Below are positions 9,917 to 18,225 of a DNA stretch of 64,000 bases, one piece after another. The notes beneath the pieces were generated by a model. It ran no database searches, had not been told where the DNA came from, and saw nothing but the letters and a program-made list of their open reading frames with translations. The stretch spans positions 466,232 to 530,231 of the forward strand of contig JAQMWT010000009.1 in NCBI GenBank assembly GCA_029834535.1, written 5' to 3'. The translations under genes were made by a program, and so were the position numbers. Position 1 is the first letter of the stretch. Every line of letters begins with the position of its first letter. Origin of the DNA: Chrysophaeum taylorii. Its lineage: Eukaryota > Sar > Pelagophyceae > Pelagomonadales > Pelagomonadaceae.

Positions 9917-10774
9917 ATGCTCAACTGCTGGTGCGTCCGCGAGGAGGAGGAACGGGGGCAGTCGCGGCGACGGCAAGTCGCCCTCGTCCTCGACATCGAC
10001 GGGACGATGCTGTCGCTGGGCTGCGACCAACCTTACGCCATGGGGGCGATGCTGCGCCCGCACCTCGACGCGTTCCTCGACTTTTGCTTCGCCGAGTGCA
10101 TCGCGGTCGGAATATGGACGGCAGCGTCGCGCGGCTGGGCGCGAGCGTTTCTCGAAGCCGTCGGACCGCGGCCGTGGGCCTTCGTCTACAGTTCGGAGCG
10201 GTGCAGCGTCGACGGCTATTCGCTCCGCACCCTCAAAAAGCTCAAAAAGGTCTGGGGCAACCGCCGGCTCCGCGAGCTCGGGTATACCCGCGACTCTACG
10301 CTTATCATCGACGACGCGCCGGAAGCCTGTCGCGTTAACGCCGGCAATGCGATTTACATACCCTCGTATTTTGGCGGCGAGGACGACTGCCTCGTCAAGA
10401 TAGCGAGGTACATCGCCGCGCTCAGTGCGACTGCCACGCCCCTCTCGTTCCTCTCGCGCGCGATCTCCTCCCGCGAGAGACGCCGACCCCCCCAGCTCCC
10501 CGAGGCCGCGCTCCCCGCGATCTTCTCTTACCTCGGGAGACGGCATCTCCAGCTCCCGTGCGTCAACACCACCTGGGAGTACCAGTTCGCCCTCGCCCTT
10601 GGGCGCCTCGCGGACTATTACGACGACCCGCCTTCGCCCCAAAAATTCTTCGTCTCGGCTCCCTCCTACTACCCCCCGTGCCACCACCACCATCACCACC
10701 ACCACAAGGATCGCCGTCTCCTCGTCTACTTCGACGGCGACGACCACGACGACATTTTTTTCTCCGGCGGCTAG
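9917..10774 (+). CDS. FCP1/SCP-like HAD phosphatase fused to an F-box-like motif
   Basis: A 285-residue protein starting at MLNCWCVREEEER. Residues ~20-175 form an NLI-interacting/FCP1-like HAD domain. The catalytic loop is LDIDGT with nucleophile D26 and general acid D28, followed by GIWTAASRGWARAFLE (motif II region), a lysine-rich KKLKKVWG and the acidic loop LIIDDAPEACRVNAGNAIYI at about 129. These enzymes dephosphorylate phosphoserine, classically on the RNA polymerase II CTD. Residues ~194-225 (LPEAALPAIFSYLGRRHLQL then CVNTTWEY) match an F-box, which would recruit an SCF ubiquitin ligase. A run of eight histidines follows. The fusion is unusual, and the F-box call is weaker than the phosphatase call. 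Confidence 0.7.
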   Translation: MLNCWCVREEEERGQSRRRQVALVLDIDGTMLSLGCDQPYAMGAMLRPHLDAFLDFCFAECIAVGIWTAASRGWARAFLEAVGPRPWAFVYSSERCSVDGYSLRTLKKLKKVWGNRRLRELGYTRDSTLIIDDAPEACRVNAGNAIYIPSYFGGEDDCLVKIARYIAALSATATPLSFLSRAISSRERRRPPQLPEAALPAIFSYLGRRHLQLPCVNTTWEYQFALALGRLADYYDDPPSPQKFFVSAPSYYPPCHHHHHHHHKDRRLLVYFDGDDHDDIFFSGG

Positions 10775-11384
10775 GCTCTCGACGACGTCGTGGTCACGAC
10801 GGCAGGCGCGCTCTCCGTCTTCTGAACAAGAAGCGTTCAATAGCGCGCTGTCCGAGCTCGATTTTTCTTCCTTTTGTTGATCAACAGAAGCATCTTTTTT
10901 TTTTTCCCTTTCGACCAAGGAGAGCACCACCACGATGCTCTGCCATGTGCGCACCCCTCCTCCCACTAGCAGCTGTGAACAGCTGCTGCTGCTCACCCTC
11001 CTCCGTCTGCAAGGACGCGATCACACACAGAAAAAAAGCGCCGACGTGCGCGGCGAACACATGCAGACACTTTCGTCTTGCAGTGGCCGCGCCAATGACC
11101 TCTGCTCACCCGTTACAATAAATCGAAATTAACACGTGTCGTTAGAGCACCACGTCATCATCATATGCTTTTAGGACCCCGAAGAACGATCTTCGGCTTC
11201 TGACGCACCATCTCGTGCGTCGCCGTTGGAAACTTCCCAACGACATTATCCTTACTACTTATCGACAGATGTTTGTCTGTTTGTCTTTATATGTCGACTA
11301 CTAAGAGGGGGGTGTGTGTGGGGGGCATGAAGGGTGTGGGTGGGTTTGTGGGGTAGGAGGGATGTGCCTGACGGGCGGAGATAA
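10775..11384. other. Intergenic, no gene seen
   Basis: The reading frames here are short and low complexity. The last ~90 bases before the inverted-repeat arm are G/T-rich (GTGTGGGTGGG-like). No RNA gene or element was recognised. Confidence 0.55.
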
Positions 11385-12368
11385 GTTGTCCCCCGATTCA
11401 GGGTAAGGATCAGGTAGGCCCGCGAGCCAGCCATTGATCCTGCAAGCCGTCTACGGCGACCTCGCAGACTATTTCCACGACCCGCGGCGGCTCTTTCAGC
11501 GCGCCATTCTCACGCCCCGTCGAAACGATGTTGTGGATGCTGACAACGCCGCGCGCATGACCGCGACCTTTTTTTCCCGGAGACGAGGCGTCGGAGTTCT
11601 TTTCGGCCGACTAGGTTGGGTCGGATGACGACGCCTCGCTCTTTACAGTAGAGTTTTCAACTCCCTGACAACCAACGGTATGCTGACTTTGAGCGCGAGC
11701 TTAAGGTCTTCGCAACCTCGACCCGTCGCACGGCCACTGCAACGGTACCAGATACATGATCGATCGTGTCGTTGTCACCGAGGCTCCTCCAACCTGTATC
11801 CCTTAAGGCCAGCCTACGCCAAACGATCAACAAGAGCCAGGGCCAGACGCCCCGCGAGGTCGGCGTCCTCTTGCCCAAGCCCGTCTTCTGCCACGTCCAG
11901 CTCTACGTGGCTCTCTGTCGATCGGCAACCCCAAGGACATCCTCTTCTGGGTCGACGACTCCACCCTACCCAACACGTGCTGCGCAATACCTATAAGCCC
12001 CCTCCCGGCGTCTACACGCGCACTGTAGGTGAACTTACTGGGGCCAGGTGAACTTACTGGAACCAGGTGAACTTACTGGAGGTTGGAGATTGGGACTAGG
12101 TGAACTTAGTGACCAAGCGAACTTACTGGGACCAAGTGAACTTACTGGGGTTTTTAGAGTAAACTCAAAGGTTAGCGGCGTGTGCGGATCAGAGCAGCTT
12201 AGGTTGGCGGGGGTGAGAGCGACGAGTTCAAATGAGAGTGGGGTGAGTGGATGTGACCACGAGTGGGTTTACGCCGAATTTACTGAGGTTAGAGATTGGG
12301 ACTAGGTGAACTTAACGGGAACAGGTGAACTTTACTGGGGTTAGAGATTGGGACTAGGTGAACTTACT
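11385..12368. repeat. Right arm of the ~1-kb inverted repeat
   Basis: Reverse complement of 30-1019. It contains the helicase fragment (11430-12020), then the tandem AGGTGAACTTACTGG units (12025-12368) with the ~70-bp module at about 12155-12250. The inner edges of the two arms are about 10.37 kb apart. Confidence 0.85.
11430..12020 (+). pseudogene. Pif1/Helitron-type helicase C-terminus, decayed (right copy)
   Basis: The plus-strand homologue of the left copy. Frame 1 gives RAILTPRRNDVVDADN (from 11434). A second frame gives LDPSHGHCNGTRYMIDRVVV from 11717. A third gives TINKSQGQTPREVGVLLPKP from 11823 and FCHVQLYVALCR. CNGT and the INKSQGQ motif with its downstream QLYVALCR are diagnostic of Pif1-family helicases, including those of Helitrons. 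At least two frameshifts make it non-functional. Confidence 0.75.
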
Positions 12369-12416
12369 TTCCTGCACTTATTATTATTATCGCATGAGTC
12401 GTCGTCGGCGGACTCG

Positions 12417-12887
12417 ATGACCGTCTCGACACGAGAGGCCCTCGCCGCATTCGCAATGGTAGCACACCCGCGCCTCGGCGCCTCGTCGGCCGCCTCGCGG
12501 CTGCCCGACGTTGCCTTGAGGCGCATCGCGCTCTTCGTCGGCGTGCTCCCGACCGTGAGAGAGGCGGTGAGCATGACGCGCGGCGAGCTGCGCACCATCA
12601 TTTCGCGAACAACCAAGCGACACGTCCCCGCACGCGTCGGCTCGACCACGCTCATTCTCAGGTTCTTGTGTCCGCTCGTCTGGCCCGAACTCTCGCCCAG
12701 CGATCACAAGGCGCACTACGACGCTGCTCTCAAGGAACGCGCGAGCACGACACGTCGTGCCCTGCTGCAAAAACAGCGCGCGACTACCATCCGAAAACAG
12801 CTCGCGCTCTGTCGCACAGACGTCGCTCGGACCGCCGACCTTCTTCGACAGCTCCACGGGTGTCGGCCAGACAAAGAGTGGTCGTGA
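12417..12887 (+). CDS. Hypothetical 156-residue protein, possible F-box-like N-terminus
   Basis: Starts at MTVSTREALAAFAM just after the right repeat arm. The segment SRLPDVALRRIALFVGVLPT (about residues 29-48) has the spacing of an F-box, but the match is weak. The rest is basic and helical. A longer antisense frame covers the same bases; I prefer the plus strand because its protein is more ordinary in composition while the antisense one is Arg/Ser-rich. An unrecognised gene or gene fragment. Confidence 0.4.
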   Translation: MTVSTREALAAFAMVAHPRLGASSAASRLPDVALRRIALFVGVLPTVREAVSMTRGELRTIISRTTKRHVPARVGSTTLILRFLCPLVWPELSPSDHKAHYDAALKERASTTRRALLQKQRATTIRKQLALCRTDVARTADLLRQLHGCRPDKEWS

Positions 12888-13253
12888 TTGGGCGAACGAT
12901 TTAGATTGTTGTTTTGACCGGAAGCGTAGTCGACGCCGGCCGAGTATTGTATGGACACAGTCGGACTCGCTTTCGGTGCGGCTTCTCTTCGAAGAAGACG
13001 GCCAGCAGCGATGTTGTCGTTGTCGTCGCGACCGTACCGTGTCTGAAGGACATGGACGACCCAAAACACGCGGTCGCAGAGCGACGACTCGTAGTCCGGA
13101 GCAAATAAAGTAAAGACTCGCGCGCCTTGGACGGCGTTTTGTCGACAAGAGTGTCCGGACGCGCGCCAGCTCATGATCAGGCAATCCGTCAATCAATCCC
13201 CGGCGACTCTCAGGAGGCCGCGCGACATCGCAGTAACAGACGTGGCTTTCGTG
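12888..13253. other. Intergenic, no gene seen
   Basis: Short overlapping frames exist on both strands, with no recognisable protein. It probably carries 3' UTRs of the two convergent genes. Confidence 0.5.
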
Positions 13254-14780
13254 TTATGATGATGATGCACCTAGCTTGGTGGTCGTATGTATGCCCCGGA
13301 GAGCAGTGAGGAGCTCTTCCTCGCGTCGCTCGCGGTGCTGGGCGGCTTCCTTGAGCACGGCGTCTGCGAGGGCCTGGGTGTCGATGTAGGAGCAGCCGCG
13401 CATTTGCCCTTTTTCTGCGGCTCCGAGGGCAGCGACGGCGGCGAGCGTGTCGGACGCATGTTCTTCTTTTCCCCGAAGAAGACTGTTGGCCTCTCGTCGG
13501 GCCGGCGACGACGGCGGGCCGTGATCAGCGTCGCAACCACGATGATCAAAGGCGCGGGGAACGGGATCCTCCTCATTCTCCGACGATTCGATGTCGTCGT
13601 GGAGCTGGTGGAGAATGCCTTTCGCTGCATAGGTCTTGGCAGTTTTCGTGGTCGCGACCACGAAGGCTACTTCGGACGCCGCAACAGCGAGGTCGCCACC
13701 TTCGTTTTGAGAGGCGCCCATCACCGTACACCGGCGCAAATCGTAGAGGACGAGGTGGGCCTTCCCGACGGCGAGGGCGACGGGCGCGGCGTCGAGCGCG
13801 TGGAGCGCCGAGACATCATCAATGTCTCTTCGGAAGGCGACCGAAAAGTCGGGCGGCGCGGTGGTGAGATCGTAGACGTGGATTGAGCCGTCGGCGCCGG
13901 CCGATGCCAGGTATTTTCGCTGGTGAAAGGCGACGGCCGCACAGCGGGCCTTCGCGTGGCGCTTCAGCACGTACCGGCACACGTCGAGCTGTAAGTCCCA
14001 GATGGCTACGGTGCCCGAGTCAAACCCAAAGGCGCCGACAGCCGTCGCGCCGAGGCAGTCCGGGCGCGCGACGGCCGAGCACGTGACCGCGGACGGCAGC
14101 GTCCATTCGGCAGCGATCTCGGGCTCCTCGAGCGGAGTCTCCCCCTCGCCTCTATCGGGGTGCACGAGCGCCAGCTTGCGCGCAACATTTGCGCGGTGGC
14201 CAAGGATCATCGGGGGCTTGCCGGGCAGCCGCAAGAAGTGGATCCCGCGCACGGGCTCCAGGAGCTCGAAGACGGGGGAGAGCACCGTTCGTTCCACCGC
14301 GTAGACGCGCGTCACCGCTGCGCCCGTCGCGCACAGCCACGCGCTCGAGAGCGCGAGCGCCGTCGTTGCCTCGGGCGCGAGCCCGTGTGCCAGGACGCCG
14401 TTTTCACATACCTCGACCAACGCGACGACGTCGCGCCGGTCCTCGCTCGCGCCGGCGACAGCGACGCGGTTTTCGCACGGTTCAGACATGGTCGTAAGGG
14501 CGTCGAGGGCTTTGACAAAGGGTGGCCGCCCAGCGACACGGAGCGTGCCGTCTGTCGACGCGATCAGGAGCTCGTCGTCGCCACACACTTTTGCGCACGC
14601 GACCTCGCCACAAAAGCTCTTCTCGGGCTCGAGCCATCGTCGCTTTGATCGAGGCCTCCCCTCGATCGCGGTCCAGGCCTCCTCGATGATGCCGTCGAGG
14701 ACCTTGACGATGCTCCGGAACGGTTGCGGGAGCCGGGGGTACTGCACGACCTCAAAATCCACGAGTTCTTCCTCCTCCAT
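13254..14780 (-). CDS. WDR93: WDR93-like WD40-repeat protein
   Basis: A 508-residue protein. Start chosen at MEEEELVDFEVVQYPRLPQP (14780), because the open frame upstream is low complexity and crosses the divergent promoter. The N-terminal LPQPFRSIVKVLDGIIEEAW block resembles WDR93 of flagellated eukaryotes. WD-type strands follow: LLIASTDGTLRVA, AFGFDSGTVAIWDLQLDVCR, and YLASAGADGSIHVYDL. The tail is charged and helical. WDR93 is a ciliary/axonemal protein, so this suggests a flagellated life stage. The assignment rests on the N-terminal block and general architecture and should be confirmed by reciprocal search. It is divergently transcribed from the next gene, with a gap of about 73 bp. 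Confidence 0.6.
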   Translation of the reverse strand: MEEEELVDFEVVQYPRLPQPFRSIVKVLDGIIEEAWTAIEGRPRSKRRWLEPEKSFCGEVACAKVCGDDELLIASTDGTLRVAGRPPFVKALDALTTMSEPCENRVAVAGASEDRRDVVALVEVCENGVLAHGLAPEATTALALSSAWLCATGAAVTRVYAVERTVLSPVFELLEPVRGIHFLRLPGKPPMILGHRANVARKLALVHPDRGEGETPLEEPEIAAEWTLPSAVTCSAVARPDCLGATAVGAFGFDSGTVAIWDLQLDVCRYVLKRHAKARCAAVAFHQRKYLASAGADGSIHVYDLTTAPPDFSVAFRRDIDDVSALHALDAAPVALAVGKAHLVLYDLRRCTVMGASQNEGGDLAVAASEVAFVVATTKTAKTYAAKGILHQLHDDIESSENEEDPVPRAFDHRGCDADHGPPSSPARREANSLLRGKEEHASDTLAAVAALGAAEKGQMRGCSYIDTQALADAVLKEAAQHRERREEELLTALRGIHTTTKLGASSS

Positions 14781-14853
14781 CTGGGCGTTACGACCACCAC
14801 CAACAGACTGACTGACTAACCCCGTGCCTTGATCGATTCTTCTGGGAATTCTC
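14781..14853. promoter_or_regulatory. Short divergent promoter region
   Basis: Only 73 bp separate the start of the WDR93-like gene and the first ATG of the secreted protein, so both promoters must overlap here or extend into coding DNA. No TATA box is obvious. Confidence 0.4.
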
Positions 14854-16023
14854 ATGACACAACGCGCCACGAAAATTGTAATTATGTCTGTTTCCTTCTT
14901 CTTCTTCTTCTTCGCGTTGTTGGGTGTCGCCGAGGCCCAGCGCCCGTTCATCGAGGTCAACAACGTCCAATCAGACGGGTTTGTGCGCGTCGATGGACCC
15001 AATCAGGTTGCGAGACTCACGGTGGCTTGGGGTAACGACAGCGGCGACACGCTTTCGCACGTCCAGATGACCTGCGCCATCGACGATCCGCTCGCCGAAT
15101 TCACCGAGGGCGGCCGCGCCGACCTGTTGACCGAGTGGAGCTACAGCGACTCGAATCAACGCAAGGTCGCGGTGACGGACCCCGCCGACATGGAGATCAT
15201 CCAAGGCCAGTTTCGCACCATAGAACACCAGCTCGACTTTGACGCTGCCACGCCCGAGGCACACGAGACCTGCGTGGTTTGCCGCTTAGAGACGCTCGCG
15301 AGTGGGAGCATCGCAGTTCTTGGGACTGTCGAGGCGACGCTCAAGATGTTCAACTCGCAGACGCCAGAAGATACGACTCTCGACGGCGCGTGCCCCGTCT
15401 TTGACGCGGGCGTCGGCGATGACCCCCACGTTCACACGATGGATGGCCGTTTGATCGACATCAAGCTCCCCGTGGGATCCTGGGTCCCGATGCTCGCGGG
15501 TCCGCGCTTCGCGATAGCCGCCCGCGTCTTTGGTGTCAAAGGGAACGACGACGCCCAATGGTTCGACGGCATTTCGGTGCTCGACGCGACGACATTAGAC
15601 CCCATCTTGAACGCGACGCTCCAACACCCCTGGCATCCTCCCTCTTCTCAGAACAGGAACGAGTCCTCGCTCGCCTACATAACCGCCACGTTCGACGGCG
15701 TTCCCGTGACGGCCGTTGGTAACTATCGAGCCAGCGACGTCGCTCTCACCGTCTCCAAGCTCAATGGCAGCATGACGCGCCGTGGCTACCCCGACGACAA
15801 GCTGACCATCGCCACGCCGGACTTCACCATCTCGCTCCAGAACAGCCGCGAGACAAATCACGTCTTCACCAAGGACCAGCAGCGCAACGCGACGCACATC
15901 GACCTCCAGTTCCTCCGCGTCCCCCACCCCCAAGATCTCGCGGGGCCCCTCGCCGAACTCATCTTTCAAGCCTACGTTGCCTCCACCTCGGCCGAAGCCG
16001 CCAAGTGGACCGCGCGCCTCTGA
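14854..16023 (+). CDS. Secreted protein with VWD-like motif, function unknown
   Basis: A 389-residue protein. The N-terminus ends in FFFFFFALLGVAEAQ, a clear signal peptide with likely cleavage after AEA. A second in-frame ATG at 14884 would also give a good signal. The first half is beta-rich with a few Cys. Around residue 190 GDDPHVHTMDGRLIDIKLPV resembles the start of von Willebrand type D-like domains, which often begin GDPHF/V. Several N-x-S/T glycosylation sequons follow. No catalytic motif is seen. Probably extracellular or cell-surface. Confidence 0.65.
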   Translation: MTQRATKIVIMSVSFFFFFFALLGVAEAQRPFIEVNNVQSDGFVRVDGPNQVARLTVAWGNDSGDTLSHVQMTCAIDDPLAEFTEGGRADLLTEWSYSDSNQRKVAVTDPADMEIIQGQFRTIEHQLDFDAATPEAHETCVVCRLETLASGSIAVLGTVEATLKMFNSQTPEDTTLDGACPVFDAGVGDDPHVHTMDGRLIDIKLPVGSWVPMLAGPRFAIAARVFGVKGNDDAQWFDGISVLDATTLDPILNATLQHPWHPPSSQNRNESSLAYITATFDGVPVTAVGNYRASDVALTVSKLNGSMTRRGYPDDKLTIATPDFTISLQNSRETNHVFTKDQQRNATHIDLQFLRVPHPQDLAGPLAELIFQAYVASTSAEAAKWTARL

Positions 16024-16419
16024 TCTGACCGTCGTCTCCTTTTGACTCTCTCGCGCTCAAGACACTCAGGAGCCGCCCCACGACAACCAGGAGCCGCCCT
16101 ACCCCCCAACCATTGCCTGATAAAACATCGCAAACCCTGGCTGCTACTTGCTTGCTTGCTTCCTTCTTCTGCTTTTGTTTTGTCTTGTCTTGTTTTGTTT
16201 CGGCTTCTTCACTTCACTTCACTTCACTTCACTTCACTTCCCCCCGTTTCACGCACGCTGTTCCTCACTCACACATTGCTTGTCATCAAGATCCCCCCCG
16301 TCGAGTCTCGTCGGCTACTTTTTTGTCAAAGCAAGGGGTTGGTTATCAGTGACCCCTTGGTCAAACAAAGCCTGTCTCTGTTCTTAAGCTAAACCCCTGG
16401 TTGAAGAATTGACGTCAGC
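16024..16419. other. Intergenic with CTTCA pentanucleotide repeat
   Basis: A (CTTCA)n array occupies about 16207-16240. The remainder is T/C-rich and could serve as the promoter of the following plastid gene. No gene seen. Confidence 0.6.
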
Positions 16420-16928
16420 ATGTGGAAGGCGGTGATGATGGCGGTAACCGCGGGCGCGCTCAAGCCCGCTCCTCTCAGTCGAATTCCCTCTCTCAAAAGA
16501 GGAGACCACCATGCCGTCGGGCCCCGCGGTGCGGCCGCCGGCATCGTCACGACGCTCGCGCTGGCGCCGCTGCCCGCCTTGGCCGAGGCACCCGGGTGGG
16601 TCGGGCCCGTCTCAACGGTCCTCCAGCCCACGCTCTTCGTCATCCAGTTCGCCATGCTCTGCCGGATCCTCCTCTCCTGGTACCCCGAGATCAATCTCAA
16701 CAAACCGCCCTTCAACCTGGTCGCCTGGTCCGTTGTAATTTTTGTGTGGCTGACAGCATTCTCATCCATCTCCTCAGGCCCACCGAGCCGATCCTCCGGG
16801 CGACGCGAAGTGTCGTCCCGCCGGCGTTTGGTGTCGACATCTCACCCGTGGTGTGGATCGGTATCGCGAGCCTCCTTCAGGAGCTCCTCCTGGGCCAGCA
16901 GGGGGTCTTAGTTTTGCTGGCAAAATAA
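16420..16928 (+). CDS. ylmG: YlmG/YggT family plastid membrane protein, one 50-bp intron
   Basis: The coding sequence joins 16420-16727 and 16778-16928 (152 residues). Without splicing the frame breaks in the middle of a conserved motif. Removing the GT...CAG intron 16728-16777 restores W-P-T-E-P followed by IL and VPPAFGVDISPVVWI, the YggT family signature. The first exon has an N-terminal targeting-like region, an ALAEAP processing-like site and the hydrophobic helix TLFVIQFAMLCRILLSWYPE. YggT/YlmG proteins act in plastid nucleoid distribution or cytochrome b6 maturation (CCB3) in algae and plants; which one cannot be told here. Confidence 0.8.
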
Positions 16929-17183
16929 AACAAAATAAAATAAAACGTAGTGAAGTGAAATGGAAGAAGCGTCCTGATTGACTGGTATCACTGCGTGTCG
17001 GTCGAAGTGTCGATTCTCCATCGTCGACACACACAAATAGTGGCCTGGCATCGGGGTTAATTAATCCGATGACGCGGGCGAAAAGGGTTTGAAACCCTCC
17101 GAAACGAGAAGATAGATATCGTTGGTGCTCGTTGTCTTTTCAATGGGAACTGCCATCTGTTCAAAGTGAAGAAGATCAAAAAG

Positions 17184-18104
17184 ATGGCCGATACTCTGCA
17201 CAGCATGCTCGACGAGTACTATCAAAGGGTGGGGAAGGTCGCGGCCACCGGGGACGTCGAGGTGGCGCGGGAGCACCTCCGTGAAGCCGCGACATGGCTC
17301 AAGTGGATGGCCGCTCTCGTGGAGCAGGAACGCGACCGCGCCGACAAGGCGGAGTCGGTTGTGATGAGCGCGATTGCGCGGGGCGACGCCGACTCCGAGG
17401 ACCCCCGGGTGCAGGACGTGGGGCTCAAGCTCAAGGAGGGCCTCGAGCGTATCAAGTGCGCGGAGGCGGTCGTGGCCGAGGCCAAGCGGCAGAGCGCGGC
17501 GGAGAAAGATCGCGCGCTCGCCAACGCGGCGGTCGCCGCATGTCGGATCGACGAGGAGCGCCGGCGGCGCCGCAAGGCCGAGGACTGCCTGAATGCGATG
17601 CGCGAGACGTCTGACGAGGTCCATCAAGGCCCGTCCAAGGCAGAACTCGGCAAGGTTATGCGGCGGTGGGTCGAGCAGGCGCGGGGCGTCCTCATTAAGT
17701 TCAAGGGCGAGCGCAACCAGCTGGCCAAGGCGTGCGCAGAAGGGAACGCGATCATCGAGGACCAGGCAACGCAGATCCACAAGTTGGAGAGTCGCGTCGC
17801 GGAGCTCGAGAAGACGCAGCGTCAGAGCTCGCGAGACGAGCACGTCGAGGAGCGGGAGTGCGCGTACAACTTCATCGACGCCCAGTTTGGGCAGATCGAC
17901 ATGCTCAAGAAGCAGATCGCCGACCTCACGGCCGAGAACGTCCGCCACAAGAACACGACGACGACAAAGCAGAATAAGCCGCGGTCAAACAAGCGCGCCA
18001 GATCGCCGCCGTCGTCGTCGTCGCTGAGAGGTGGTGCCAAAAAGCAGCGCCGGTCTAGATCTAGGTCTACGTCTAGATCAAGATCTCCCCTCGCGGCGGA
18101 ATGA
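17184..18104 (+). CDS. Coiled-coil protein with RS-rich C-terminus
   Basis: 306 residues from MADTLHSMLDEYYQRVG (an in-frame ATG at 17166 adds six residues). It is almost entirely charged heptad-repeat coiled coil, ending with a Lys/Arg-rich tract and repeated RSRS dipeptides (about residues 270-303), as in RS-domain nuclear proteins. A long antisense frame over the same bases is a shadow. I do not recognise a family. A nuclear scaffold or splicing-associated role is conceivable from composition only. Confidence 0.6.
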   Translation: MADTLHSMLDEYYQRVGKVAATGDVEVAREHLREAATWLKWMAALVEQERDRADKAESVVMSAIARGDADSEDPRVQDVGLKLKEGLERIKCAEAVVAEAKRQSAAEKDRALANAAVAACRIDEERRRRRKAEDCLNAMRETSDEVHQGPSKAELGKVMRRWVEQARGVLIKFKGERNQLAKACAEGNAIIEDQATQIHKLESRVAELEKTQRQSSRDEHVEERECAYNFIDAQFGQIDMLKKQIADLTAENVRHKNTTTTKQNKPRSNKRARSPPSSSSLRGGAKKQRRSRSRSTSRSRSPLAAE

Positions 18105-18113
18105 TCACGATCA

Positions 18114-18143
18114 AACGACGACGACGACGACGACGACGACGAC
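18114..18143. repeat. GAC trinucleotide microsatellite
   Basis: An uninterrupted GAC run lies between two convergent genes. Similar runs occur at 4057-4080 (ACG), 24467-24495 (GAC), and 26549-26572 and 28296-28320 (GTC, inside a coding region), a general feature of this genome. Confidence 0.8.
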
Positions 18144-18225
18144 CATAAATAGGTGTGTTTTGTAGAAGACGCGCGCGCGAGGCAGCTGCTGCTGCTGCTG
18201 CAGCTGCTGCTGGGTTATAGTATTA

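Noticed and set aside
9788-10996. 402-codon antisense frame over the FCP1-like gene
   Set aside because: The plus strand contains clear phosphatase motifs.
12387-13196. 269-codon minus-strand frame opposite the 12417-12887 ORF
   Set aside because: Arg/Ser-rich and without domain-like segments. The plus-strand alternative is better, though neither is proven.
17061-17948. 295-codon antisense frame opposite the coiled-coil gene
   Set aside because: Leu/Arg/Asp/Val composition expected from the reverse of a Glu/Lys/Ala-rich coiled coil.
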